Assembly (NCBI RefSeq): GCF_031457455.1
Contig: NZ_JAVDWU010000004.1
Span: 372,001-436,000 of the forward strand
Direction of reading: 5' to 3'
DNA length: 64,000 nucleotides
Origin: Hydrogenophaga palleronii_A
Lineage (GTDB): Bacteria > Pseudomonadota > Gammaproteobacteria > Burkholderiales > Burkholderiaceae_C
The notes beneath the pieces are model-generated. The model searched no databases and was not told the origin of the DNA. It saw only the letters and a program-made list of their open reading frames with translations. This document shows positions 26,456 through 34,888 of the stretch, piece by piece. Both the position numbers and the translations under genes were made by a program. Position 1 is the first letter of the stretch. Each line of letters starts with the position of its first letter.

Positions 26456-27280
26456 ATGTCTGCCCCCACCGCCTTTGTTTCGCCCAGCGCCTCGCCCATT
26501 GAGCCCGGCGCCACCGTCTGTCGTCAGGCAGTGGCACCTGGGGGCTTGTCTGCGATCGTGGCGGCGGCCCTGTGGCGGGGTGATCAGCTGGGAAGCCCGG
26601 TGTCGGCGGTGTGGCCCAGCGGCTTTGCCGATCTGGATGCTCAATTGCCCGGTGGCGGCTGGCCCGGTCATGCGGTGACCGAAATCCTGAGCCCCCTCAG
26701 CGGCACGCTGGAATGGCGTTTGCTGGGCCCGCTGCTGCGGCAGCTGTGTGCGGCCGGGCGCAGTGTGGTGGTGGTGGGGCCGCCCCAGCCGCCACATCTG
26801 CCGGGGCTGCGGTCCGAGGGTATTTTCGAGCGGCATCTGGTCTGGGTGCAGGCCGACACCGTACCGGAGCGCCTGTGGGCGACCGAACAACTGATCAAGG
26901 CCAACGCCTGCGGCGCCTTGATCGCCTGGTTGCCCCAGGCGAGGCAGGAGCAGGTGCGTCGCCTCCAGGTGTTGGCGTCCGGGTGCGAGGGACCTGTGTT
27001 CCTGTGCCGGCCCGCGTCGGCGGCGCAGGTGTCGTCGGCTGCGCCGCTGCGGCTGCAGGCCCGGGTGGGGCTGGACTGGGAGCTGCTCATCGATGTCGTC
27101 AAACGCAAAGGGCCGCCGCTGTTGCAGACCCTGCGCCTGCCGTCCGTGCCCGGCGGGCTGGCGGCCGTGCTCACGCCCCGCTTGCGCCAGCCCAGTGCCT
27201 TGATCGTTCCCAGAGAGACCGACGATGTTGTGGTCAGCCCTGCTGCTCCCCAGCGCCGACGACACAGCCTCTTCCACTGA
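26456..27280 (+). CDS. imuA: Translesion-synthesis accessory protein ImuA
   Basis: RecA-like accessory protein of the ImuA-ImuB-DnaE2 mutasome, 274 residues. Family features are FADLDAQLPGGGWPGHAVTEIL (read in two parts, about 60-82), the GRSVVVVGPPQPPHLPGL segment, and LWATEQLIKANACGALIAWL. No Walker A is visible, as is common for ImuA. The first 40 residues are poorly conserved, so a downstream start such as the GTG at 26531 is possible. The ATG lies only 12 bp after the LexA box, leaving almost no leader. The 3' end overlaps imuB by 56 bp. Confidence 0.87.
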   Translation: MSAPTAFVSPSASPIEPGATVCRQAVAPGGLSAIVAAALWRGDQLGSPVSAVWPSGFADLDAQLPGGGWPGHAVTEILSPLSGTLEWRLLGPLLRQLCAAGRSVVVVGPPQPPHLPGLRSEGIFERHLVWVQADTVPERLWATEQLIKANACGALIAWLPQARQEQVRRLQVLASGCEGPVFLCRPASAAQVSSAAPLRLQARVGLDWELLIDVVKRKGPPLLQTLRLPSVPGGLAAVLTPRLRQPSALIVPRETDDVVVSPAAPQRRRHSLFH

Positions 27281-28529
27281 CGCGGCGCTGCGTGCGCTGG
27301 CCACCTGGGCGTTGCAATTCACGCCCCGCGTGGCCGTCGCCGACGGTGCCGTGCTCATGGAGGTGGAGGGCAGCGTGCGCCTGTTCGGTGGCCGGCGAGC
27401 GCTGCGCGACCGCGTGTGGGGCGAAGGCCGCGAACTGGGCGTGAGCCAACTGGCCTGGGCGTCCAACAGCCTGGCGGCGCTGGCGCTGGCGCGCGCCGGC
27501 ATTGAAAATGGCTTTCGCCAGCCGCTGCCTGCGCTGCTGGATGCGCTGCCCATGGAATGCCTGAGTGCCGTGCGCCCGCACCGGCTCACGCTGGCGCACA
27601 TTGGCTGCCGCACCCTGGGCGACGTGCGGCGCTTGCCGCGCGGCGGCATGGCCCGGCGCTTTGACAAACACCTGCTCGCCGCCCTGGACCAGGCCTACGG
27701 GCTGGCGCCCGAGGTGCACCAGTGGGTGGCACTGCCCGAACACTTTCATGAACGGCTGGAGCTGATGTTCCGTGTGGACGATGCACCGGCCCTGTTGTTT
27801 GGCGCGCGCCGCCTGCTGCTGGTCATGAGCGGCTGGCTGGCTGCGCGCCACAGCGGTGTCACGGCTTTCACGCTGCACTGGGCACACGACGCCATGCGGT
27901 CCAAGGCCGCAGGCGAAGGCGGCGAGATCACCATCCGCACGGCCGAGCCCACGCGCGACGTTGAACACCTGTGCCGCCTGCTGGCCGAGCATCTGGCGCA
28001 GGTGAAGCTGCTCGCACCGGTGGGCGATCTGGTGCTGCACGCCCAGGAGGTGCACCGGATCAAGGAACGCAGCGCTTCCCTGCTGCCCGACGCGGTGCAT
28101 CAGGGCGAGACGCTGCATCTGGTGCTGGAGCGCCTGGCCGCGCGGCTGGGGCCGCAGCGGGTGCTGCGCCCGGTGCTGCACGAGGACCACCGGCAGGAAT
28201 GGATGTGCCACTGGCAGCCCGCACCGCTGCCGCTGCCACGCAAACCCGTCCCCGCGCCTGACTTGCCACAGCCCACGTTTGTGCTGCCCACGCCGCTGAA
28301 GCTGGCCGTGCGCGGCAACCGCCCCATCTACCAGGGTGAACTGCAACTGTTGCTGGGGCCGCAGCGGGTGGAGGGCGGCTGGTGGGACCGTGACGAGGCG
28401 GCTGGCACCACGCGCCTTGTGGTGCGTGACTACTGGGTGGCGCTGTCGCCGCAGGCGGGGGTGTTGTGGGTGTTTCAGACGCGCCTGGATGAATCGCCTG
28501 CGTGGTTTCTGCATGGGCACTTTGCTTGA
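27225..28529 (+). CDS. imuB: Y-family polymerase-like protein ImuB
   Basis: Catalytically inactive Y-family (DinB-like) protein that links the replication clamp to DnaE2, 434 residues. The family start MLWSALLLP is present, but the acidic metal-binding residues of active DinB are not seen in the equivalent N-terminal strands. Fold blocks such as FTPRVAVADGAVLMEVEGS, the helix-hairpin-helix region LPMECLSAVRPHRLTLAHIG, and a little-finger-like region follow. The start lies inside imuA, suggesting translational coupling. A perfect inverted repeat separates it from dnaE2. Confidence 0.88.
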   Translation: MLWSALLLPSADDTASSTDAALRALATWALQFTPRVAVADGAVLMEVEGSVRLFGGRRALRDRVWGEGRELGVSQLAWASNSLAALALARAGIENGFRQPLPALLDALPMECLSAVRPHRLTLAHIGCRTLGDVRRLPRGGMARRFDKHLLAALDQAYGLAPEVHQWVALPEHFHERLELMFRVDDAPALLFGARRLLLVMSGWLAARHSGVTAFTLHWAHDAMRSKAAGEGGEITIRTAEPTRDVEHLCRLLAEHLAQVKLLAPVGDLVLHAQEVHRIKERSASLLPDAVHQGETLHLVLERLAARLGPQRVLRPVLHEDHRQEWMCHWQPAPLPLPRKPVPAPDLPQPTFVLPTPLKLAVRGNRPIYQGELQLLLGPQRVEGGWWDRDEAAGTTRLVVRDYWVALSPQAGVLWVFQTRLDESPAWFLHGHFA

Positions 28530-28564
28530 GGTTGATGGTGAATAGGTTGCGTGCTGGCCGGCGG

Positions 28565-28677
28565 GCCCCCATCCCCACCTTCCCCCAGAGGGGGAAGGAG
28601 CAAAACATGGACGCCGACAACTGCCCGGAGCGCGTACCTGACCCCTTCCCCCTCTGGGGGAAGGTGGGGATGGGGGC
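28565..28677. repeat. Perfect 34-bp inverted repeat between imuB and dnaE2
   Basis: The arms at 28565-28598 and 28644-28677 are exact reverse complements, with a 45-bp spacer. Each arm is itself a hairpin (CCTTCCCCC-AGA-GGGGGAAGG on the left). There is no transposase, and the form is MITE-like. It lies in the imuB-dnaE2 spacer, ending 21 bp before the dnaE2 start. Confidence 0.95.
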
Positions 28678-28698
28678 TGCCTCCACAGAGGCCTCACC

Positions 28699-31600
28699 AT
28701 GAAGCCACAGGCCCTCCCCGATTACGCCGAGCTGCGCTGCGTCTCCAACTTCAGCTTCCTGTGTGGCGCGAGCAAGCCCGAAGAACTGGTGGAGCGCGCC
28801 CAGGCGCTGGGCTACAGCGCCCTGGCCCTGGTGGACGAATGTTCCATGGCCGGCATCGTGCGGGCCCACGTGGCCGCCAAAAAACAGGGCCTGAAGCTGC
28901 TGGTGGGCAGCCAGTTCCAGGTGCAGTGCGACACCCCGTTCACCTTGATCGTGCTGGCCACCAACCTCAACGGCTACGGCAACCTCTGCGAGTTCATCAC
29001 CGGTCTGCGTCGAACGGCGCCCAAGGGCACGTACCGGCTGGGGCTGGACGGTGTGGACGCCGACGCCTTGAATGATTGCCTGGCGATTGCCGTGCCCGAC
29101 CGCGCCTGCGACCAGGCGCAGATGGATGCCATTGCGCGATGGCTGCTGCAGCATTTCCTGGGCCGCTGCTGGCTGGGGGTGGAGCAGTTGCGCCGGCTCG
29201 ACGACGAGGTGCTGCTGCACAAGCTGCGCCAGAGCAGCGCGCTCACCGCCGTGCCGCTGGTGGCGGTGGGCGATGTGCGCATGCACCTGCGCTCGCGCAA
29301 GCCGCTTCACGACGTGCTCACCGCCACGCGCATCGGCCAGCCGCTCACCGCCTGCGGTTTCGCGTTGGCACAAAACGCCGAACAGCGGCTGCGTTCGCGT
29401 CTGGCCCTGGCCCAACGCTACCCCGCAGAATTGCTGGCGGAAACCCTGCATGTGGCTGAGCGTTGCCACTTCTCGCTGGATGAGTTGCGCTACCAATACC
29501 CCAGCGAAGTGGTGCCGCCCGACGAAACACCGACCAGCTACCTGCGCCGCCTGACCGAGGAGGGTGTGCGGCGGCGCTGGGCAGCGGGTGCGTCGGTCAA
29601 GGTGCGGCAACAGCTGGAGCACGAACTGGCGCTGATCGCCGAGTTGCGCTACGAACACTACTTCCTCACCGTGTACGACATCGTCGCTTTTGCGCGCTCG
29701 CAGAACATCCTGTGCCAGGGCCGTGGCTCGGCCGCCAACAGCGTGGTCTGCTACTGCCTGGGCATTACTGAAGTGGACCCGGAGCGGGCCTCGGTGTTGT
29801 TCGAACGCTTCATCTCCAAAGAGCGCAACGAGCCGCCCGACATTGATGTGGACTTTGAACACGAACGGCGCGAAGAAGTCATCCAGTACCTGTACCGCAA
29901 ATACGGGCGCGAGCGCGCCGCACTCACCGCCACTGTCATCTGCTACCGCCCGCGCAGCGCCCTGCGTGATGTGGGCAAGGCGCTGGGTTTTGATGAAACC
30001 GCGCTCGACGCGCTGGGCAGCGGCCACCGCTGGTGGGACGTGGACGGCCTGGCGCCCGAGCGCATCCGCGAAGCCGGGCTCGACCCGGACAGCCTGAAAG
30101 TGCACCAGCTTGTCGAACTCACCGGCCAGCTCATGGGTTTTCCGCGCCACCTCTCGCAGCACACCGGCGGCTTTGTGCTCACGCGCGGCCCACTCTCGCG
30201 CCTCGTGCCGATTGAAAACGCCACCATGGCCGACCGCACCGTCATCGAATGGGACAAGGACGACCTCGATGCCATGGGCCTGCTGAAGGTGGACGTGCTG
30301 GCGCTGGGCATGCTCACCGCCATCCGCAAATCGCTCGACTTCATCAGCCAGCGCAAGGGTTTTGAATTCCGCCTGCAGGACATCCCCGACAAGGACGGCG
30401 CCACCTACGACATGATCTGCGCCGCCGACACCGTGGGCGTGTTCCAGATCGAAAGCCGGGCGCAGATGAGCATGCTGCCGCGCCTGCGGCCACGTGAGTT
30501 CTACGACCTGGTGATCGAGGTGGCGCTGGTGCGGCCCGGCCCGATCCAGGGCGGCGCGGTGCATCCCTATCTGAACCGCCGGCAAGGCAAGGAACCCGAG
30601 GACTATCCCAAGGGCCTGGAGGCCGCGCTCAAACGCACGCTGGGTGTGCCCGTGTTCCAGGAACAGTGCATGCAGATCGCCATCATCGCGGCCGGTTTCA
30701 CGCCCGGCGAAGCCGACGGCCTGCGCCGCGCCATGGGCGCCTGGAAGCGTACGGGTGGCCTGGGCCAGTACGAGCGCCGCCTGATCGACGGCATGACCGA
30801 GCGCGGCTACGAGCTGGACTTCGCCAAGCGCGTGGTCGAACAGGTGAAAGGCTTTTCCAGCTACGGCTTCCCCGAAAGCCATGCGGTCAGCTTCGCGCTG
30901 CTGGTCTACGACAGCAGCTGGATCAAACGCCACCACCCGGCTGAATTTCTCGCCGGCCTGCTCAACAGCCAGCCGCTGGGGTTTTATTCCCCCAGCCAAC
31001 TGGTGCAGGACGCGCAACGGCATGGCGTGGAAGTGCGACCGGTGGATGTGACGGTGAGCGACTGGGATTGCACACTGGAAGAGCAGGGTATTCACTCCCT
31101 CTCCCGCCAGCGAGGGAGGGCTGCCTCCGAGCCCACCATGCCAGCCGTTCGCCTGGGTCTGAGCATGGTCAGCGGCCTGTCGAAAGACACCGCCAAACGC
31201 ATCGTCGCTGCGCGCGCGGGAGTCAATCCAGCACACACCACGGAACCGGCTTTTCCGGGCCGCAGGTGTGGCCCCCCTGGGGGGGTGACGCGAAGCGGCG
31301 CGGGGGGGCCCTTCCTTGACTCAGAAGACCTCGCCCGTGGGGCCGCGCTGGATCAGCAAACCATGCAACAGCTCGCCGCCGCCGACGCGCTGCAGTCCCT
31401 CAGCGGCCACCGCCGCCAGCAGGTGTGGGACGCCGCCGCCCTCAAAGCGCCGCCCGCGCTGCTCAAGGAAGCGCCGGTGGACGAAGCCACGCTGGCCCTG
31501 CCCGAAGCTCCCGAAGGTGAAGCCATCGTGTGGGACTACGCCAGCCTGGGCCTGACCCTGCGCCGCCACCCGCTGGCCCTGCTGCGCGAGCGCCTGCAGG

Positions 31601-31929
31601 CGCGCCGTTTCATGACGGCCGAAACCCTGAAAGACGCGCCCAACGGCAAACTGGTGCGCGCCTGCGGCATCGTCACCGGCCGCCAGCAACCCGGAACCTC
31701 CAAGGGGGTGGTGTTCGTGACGCTGGAAGACGAAACCGGCGTGGTGCAGGTCATCGTATGGAAAGCCCTGCGCGACCGTCAGCGCCGCGAACTCACCCGC
31801 TCAAGGCTGATGGCCGTGCGCGGCGTGTGGCAGCGCGAAGGCGAAGTCTGCAACCTCATCGCCGGTCACCTGGAAGACCTCACGCCGCTGCTGGGACGGC
31901 TGGCGACGGAGAGTCGGGATTTTCATTGA
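28699..31929 (+). CDS. dnaE2: Error-prone DNA polymerase DnaE2 (ImuC), with two in-frame insertions
   Basis: C-family polymerase of the SOS mutasome, 1076 residues. The N-terminal PHP domain (YAELRCVSNFSFLCGAS) is followed by the palm and finger region with catalytic PDIDVDF (380-386), helix-hairpin-helix elements and a C-terminal OB fold (KGVVFVTLEDETGVVQVIVW). Two segments break the expected alignment. Residues about 797-814 derive from a GC-rich hairpin. Residues about 843-871 come from a copy of the dispersed structured repeat, translated as HTTEPAFPGRRCGPPGG. Both keep the frame, and both fall near the helix-hairpin-helix region, distal to the catalytic residues. Activity may be retained but should be tested. 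Confidence 0.93.
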   Translation: MKPQALPDYAELRCVSNFSFLCGASKPEELVERAQALGYSALALVDECSMAGIVRAHVAAKKQGLKLLVGSQFQVQCDTPFTLIVLATNLNGYGNLCEFITGLRRTAPKGTYRLGLDGVDADALNDCLAIAVPDRACDQAQMDAIARWLLQHFLGRCWLGVEQLRRLDDEVLLHKLRQSSALTAVPLVAVGDVRMHLRSRKPLHDVLTATRIGQPLTACGFALAQNAEQRLRSRLALAQRYPAELLAETLHVAERCHFSLDELRYQYPSEVVPPDETPTSYLRRLTEEGVRRRWAAGASVKVRQQLEHELALIAELRYEHYFLTVYDIVAFARSQNILCQGRGSAANSVVCYCLGITEVDPERASVLFERFISKERNEPPDIDVDFEHERREEVIQYLYRKYGRERAALTATVICYRPRSALRDVGKALGFDETALDALGSGHRWWDVDGLAPERIREAGLDPDSLKVHQLVELTGQLMGFPRHLSQHTGGFVLTRGPLSRLVPIENATMADRTVIEWDKDDLDAMGLLKVDVLALGMLTAIRKSLDFISQRKGFEFRLQDIPDKDGATYDMICAADTVGVFQIESRAQMSMLPRLRPREFYDLVIEVALVRPGPIQGGAVHPYLNRRQGKEPEDYPKGLEAALKRTLGVPVFQEQCMQIAIIAAGFTPGEADGLRRAMGAWKRTGGLGQYERRLIDGMTERGYELDFAKRVVEQVKGFSSYGFPESHAVSFALLVYDSSWIKRHHPAEFLAGLLNSQPLGFYSPSQLVQDAQRHGVEVRPVDVTVSDWDCTLEEQGIHSLSRQRGRAASEPTMPAVRLGLSMVSGLSKDTAKRIVAARAGVNPAHTTEPAFPGRRCGPPGGVTRSGAGGPFLDSEDLARGAALDQQTMQQLAAADALQSLSGHRRQQVWDAAALKAPPALLKEAPVDEATLALPEAPEGEAIVWDYASLGLTLRRHPLALLRERLQARRFMTAETLKDAPNGKLVRACGIVTGRQQPGTSKGVVFVTLEDETGVVQVIVWKALRDRQRRELTRSRLMAVRGVWQREGEVCNLIAGHLEDLTPLLGRLATESRDFH
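31220..31313 (-). repeat. Structured GC-rich dispersed repeat, copy 6 (inside dnaE2)
   Basis: The inner hairpin around CCGGCTTTTCCGG, the outer stem CACACC/GGTGTG and the C-tract/G-tract hairpin all lie within the dnaE2 reading frame, opposite to the gene. It is the only copy in the window inside a coding sequence. Confidence 0.88.
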
Positions 31930-32378
31930 GAAGGAACACGCAAGGGTTGGCTCCTCTCTTGTGTTCCGGAGCACCACAAGCGAAACGCAAAGGTGCGAGG
32001 ATCATCGGCTGGAGTGACGCCAAGATCGCGGCGAATGGCCAGCAACAGTTGGTTGAGGCAGCGGTCATGCTCATCTGTTGACCGATTGGGGTTGCTGATT
32101 GCAATCGCATCCTGAAGACGCATTTGGGCTTGCAGAACCTGCTGAGAGGCAACAAGCCCCATCGTGTTGGAGGCCCGCGCCCAACGGCGTTGGTTTTCGG
32201 CGGTCGAGTCAGTACCCACAATCCCGCTGAGTGCGTCAAGAAATTCTTTGTAGTGCTCTAGCTTCTGTTTTCGCAACTCAGCTTCGCGCTCCTTGGTTTT
32301 CGTCAAGAAAAAGGTGAGTGCTGCGGCCAAGATACTGGTTGCTGCAGAAATCGTTGCAACGAGTATTGCTGTGTCCAT
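31923..32378 (-). CDS. Hypothetical single-pass membrane protein
   Basis: A 151-residue protein with one N-terminal membrane segment (about residues 4-25, ILVATISAATSILAAALTFF), then a charged helical region rich in Lys and Glu that may form a coiled coil, and a C-terminal soluble part. I recognise no family. It overlaps the end of dnaE2 by 7 bp on the opposite strand and sits next to the mqsR-mqsA pair, in a stretch of small accessory genes. Confidence 0.6.
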   Translation of the reverse strand: MDTAILVATISAATSILAAALTFFLTKTKEREAELRKQKLEHYKEFLDALSGIVGTDSTAENQRRWARASNTMGLVASQQVLQAQMRLQDAIAISNPNRSTDEHDRCLNQLLLAIRRDLGVTPADDPRTFAFRLWCSGTQERSQPLRVPSQ

Positions 32379-32421
32379 TGATTGGGCGCTGCGCGCGTTG
32401 TGATGGGTGACGTTGTGGGGG

Positions 32422-32823
32422 CTACGCTGCTCGAATCTCGCTCAACAACTCAGGATGCCGATCCAGCACCCTGAGTAACTTCACCAACGCCAGCGGCGGC
32501 TTGGTCTTGCCGTTTTCATAGCGGGAAAACGCATTCACACCTCCACCAAAAATCTCGGCCGCCTCGCGCTGGTCCAAGGCGAGCTTCTTGCGCACGCTGA
32601 CGATAAAGGATGGGTCCACGATGCTGGCGTTCACCTGTTTGTTGAATGCCAGCATGGCCGCGCTGACGCGGTCAGAGGCCGCAGCGCCAAGTACTGCTTC
32701 ACCGCAGGCGGGACAGTAATCACCTGCCACAGTCGGGATGACGGTGGTTTCGCCTTTGTAGGTGTAGGGCATGTCGCGGGTGTCGTGCACCAGTTTCGCG
32801 ACGCCGCAAGCGGGGCATTTCAT
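32422..32823 (-). CDS. mqsA: MqsA-type antitoxin (zinc ribbon plus HTH)
   Basis: Antitoxin and repressor, 133 residues. The N-terminal zinc-binding domain has two CxxC pairs (MKCPACG at 3-6 and YCPACG near 37-40) that bind zinc and the toxin. The C-terminal helix-turn-helix (KLALDQREAAEIFGGGVNAF followed by SRYENGKT) binds the operator. It is encoded 2 bp after mqsR, the toxin-first order that is typical of MqsRA and the reverse of most type II systems. Confidence 0.9.
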   Translation of the reverse strand: MKCPACGVAKLVHDTRDMPYTYKGETTVIPTVAGDYCPACGEAVLGAAASDRVSAAMLAFNKQVNASIVDPSFIVSVRKKLALDQREAAEIFGGGVNAFSRYENGKTKPPLALVKLLRVLDRHPELLSEIRAA

Positions 32824-32825
32824 GA

Positions 32826-33122
32826 TCAGAGCTCCTTGAAAGACACGATGAGCACGTCGTCAACGACGGTGAGTTTCAGATAGACATCGCCCACTGGTGT
32901 GGTCGGGCGGTACACGTCTTGCCAGATGCGGTGGTCGGCATGGGTGGTCATGCTTTTGTAGAAGTCCACTGGGGTCAGTGCCATCACCACGGCCACGATG
33001 CCGTCAAAGTCCAGTCCCAGCGCGGCAGCGCCTGAGAGCGCCGAAAAAGTGGACCTCACCTGTCCGGCGCTCACCAATGTCTTGACCACCTGCAGCTTGC
33101 AATGCGGCGTGCTCTTTTCCAT
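32826..33122 (-). CDS. mqsR: MqsR-type mRNA interferase toxin
   Basis: Type II toxin expected to cleave mRNA (GCU sites in the E. coli protein). The 98-residue length matches. It starts MEKSTPHCKLQVVKTLVSAG, very like the family opening, followed by the core ALTPVDFYKSMTTHADHRIW and Y-K at the active-site end (DVYLKLTVVDDVLIVSFKEL). Of two adjacent start codons the second (33122) matches family N-termini. It is the first gene of mqsR-mqsA, with a palindromic operator upstream. Confidence 0.9.
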   Translation of the reverse strand: MEKSTPHCKLQVVKTLVSAGQVRSTFSALSGAAALGLDFDGIVAVVMALTPVDFYKSMTTHADHRIWQDVYRPTTPVGDVYLKLTVVDDVLIVSFKEL

Positions 33123-33145
33123 CACCCGAACCTCCCTGTACGGAG

Positions 33146-33164
33146 ATTAACCAGGTTGGTTAAT
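33146..33164 (-). promoter_or_regulatory. mqsRA operator palindrome
   Basis: ATTAACC (33146-33152), a 5-bp spacer, then GGTTAAT (33158-33164), 24 bp before the mqsR start. It closely resembles the AACCT/AGGTT palindromes bound by E. coli MqsA, so autorepression is expected. Confidence 0.85.
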
Positions 33165-33301
33165 TTTGGCAAGTAGGTTGTTGAAATCGGTTGAGAGGTG
33201 GGTGGGCTACCGCGCCATCGCAGCCTGTCTGCATACGCTGATGTGAGAGACTGCACCGCTCCCCAAACACCCAGCGTATCCAACCAAGCCCCGCCCACCC
33301 G

Positions 33302-33730
33302 ATGTCCGATTGGAAACACCAGCAAATGATCAAGGCGTCGGCCTGGCCACTGGCCGCTGAACTGCTTGCCCCCACCGCCGACTTCACGGCGCGGCTGGAG
33401 GGGGGCTTGGTGCCCCTGCATTGGGCCTGCCGGGAAGGCAAGGCCGGGGTGGTGAAGTACATGATCGAATACGGCGCGAACGTGCACGATCTCACCGACG
33501 ATGGAAAAAGCATGCTGGAACTGGTGATCCCGTCGAAGAGCTTTCAGACGGTCATGCTGCTGATCGACCGGCTCAAGGCCACGGGTGCACCCGCACCGGA
33601 TGAAGCGCTGAGAAAGCGGCTGAACAATGCGTTCAGCAAGGGTCACCCCGACGCACGGAACCGCCTGCAGCAAACGCTGCGGGACTGGGACCGCATTGCG
33701 AAGACGGTGCCTTCCTCCAAGTCGCCCTGA
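33302..33730 (+). CDS. Ankyrin-repeat protein
   Basis: A 142-residue soluble protein with at least one clear ankyrin repeat (GLVPLHWACREGKAGVVKYMIEYGANVHDLTDDG, split over about residues 38-71) and flanking degenerate repeats. It probably mediates protein binding; no enzyme motif is seen. It is unrelated in position to the broken ankyrin gene near 6.9 kb. It stands alone and divergent from mqsRA. Confidence 0.75.
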   Translation: MSDWKHQQMIKASAWPLAAELLAPTADFTARLEGGLVPLHWACREGKAGVVKYMIEYGANVHDLTDDGKSMLELVIPSKSFQTVMLLIDRLKATGAPAPDEALRKRLNNAFSKGHPDARNRLQQTLRDWDRIAKTVPSSKSP

Positions 33731-33804
33731 GGTTCGCTTGCCGCCGGCTTGAAAGCGCGCCGTCGGCTTCGTACCATGGAGCTGTCACCACGCAGGAGTG
33801 CCCC

Positions 33805-34083
33805 ATGTGCCGCAACATCAAGACGCTGTTCAACTTCGAGCCACCCGCGAGCGAGTTGGAGATTCGCGACGCCTCGCTGCAGTTCGTGCGCAAGCTCAGC
33901 GGCTTCTCTGTGCCGTCAAAGGCGAACGAAGAAGCGTTTGATCGAGCGGTGGCGGAGGTGGCCGATTCGGCGCGGCGGCTCATCCGTTCCATGGTGACGA
34001 ATGCCGAGCCGAAGAACCGCGAGGTAGAAGCACAAAAGGCGCGAGAACGATCCGCGCAACGCTTCTCCGCGCAGCGAAATTGA
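33805..34083 (+). CDS. DUF2277 family protein
   Basis: A 92-residue protein starting MCRNIKTLFNFEPPASELEI, the characteristic opening of DUF2277 proteins, with a helical middle (VRKLSGFSVPSKANEEAFDR). The function of the family is not known. The ATG follows GGAG at good distance. It converges on the EVE-domain gene, with 22 bp between the stops. Confidence 0.85.
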   Translation: MCRNIKTLFNFEPPASELEIRDASLQFVRKLSGFSVPSKANEEAFDRAVAEVADSARRLIRSMVTNAEPKNREVEAQKARERSAQRFSAQRN

Positions 34084-34105
34084 TTGCGCCGCGCCAAGTC
34101 AAACC

Positions 34106-34573
34106 TTAGCCGTTCAGCAATTCTTGCGTGATCAAACGCCAGTGCTCGGCGCTCACAGGCGTGATCGACAGCCGGCTGCCACGCTGCAGCACCACCATGT
34201 CGGCCAGCGCGGGCGTGTCGCGCAATTCAGCCAGGCTGAGCAAGCGCGTTTTCTTTTCAGCCTTCACGTCGCGCAGCAGCCAGCGGGGTTTGTCCGGGGA
34301 CGACTTGGGGTCGAAGTAGGGCGACTTCGGGTCGAACTGGGTGGGATCCGGGTACACATCCGATGCCACGCGGGCGATGCCTGCGATGCCCGGTTCGGGG
34401 CAACTGGAGTGGTAGAACAGCACGCCGTCGCCGACCTGCATGGCGTCGCGCATGAAGTTGCGGGCCTGGTAGTTGCGCACGCCGGTCCAGGGCACGGTGG
34501 CCTGCGGGGCTCCCAGGGCGTCGTCGATGGAGCACTCGTCGGGCTCGGATTTCATCAGCCAGTAAGCGGTCAT
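34106..34573 (-). CDS. EVE domain-containing protein
   Basis: A 155-residue single-domain EVE protein, a fold of the PUA-like group that binds modified bases in RNA or DNA. Diagnostic parts are YWLMKSEPDECSIDDAL at the start, WTGVRNYQARNFMRDAMQVGDGVLFYHSSC and the conserved W-x-x-x-D of RWLLRDV. A short internal duplication FDPKSPYFDPKSS is visible near residue 80. The ligand is unknown. It stands alone on the minus strand. Confidence 0.88.
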   Translation of the reverse strand: MTAYWLMKSEPDECSIDDALGAPQATVPWTGVRNYQARNFMRDAMQVGDGVLFYHSSCPEPGIAGIARVASDVYPDPTQFDPKSPYFDPKSSPDKPRWLLRDVKAEKKTRLLSLAELRDTPALADMVVLQRGSRLSITPVSAEHWRLITQELLNG

Positions 34574-34888
34574 GGCGGCATCTTAGGACACGGTGGGGTC
34601 CCAATGCCAGCACCCACCGGTTTGAGCGGTGGAACATGAACGGGGTGTTGCGAGGCTCCAAAGAGAGCAGGGCCCACATCAAGGGCGAAAGCCGCAGCCA
34701 TCGCCTGATCCTTCCCAACACCGGTCGCACTGGACTCGGTTGCCTCTGCCTTGACCTGACGCAGGCAATGTTGACGGAATCCGGGTAGCCTTGAGAGCTT
34801 CTTCGATCGCCCAGGCTTGGAAGACGCCTGCTTTGGCGCGCCGGGCCTTTCCCCCGTGCGGTGTGCTGCCGCCCATAACGCTGTTTTC

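Noticed and set aside
28060..31236. A 1058-codon minus-strand open frame opposite dnaE2
   Set aside because: It mirrors the codon structure of a high-GC gene, its product is rich in His, Gln, Ala and Gly with no recognisable motif, and dnaE2 on the other strand has full domain support.
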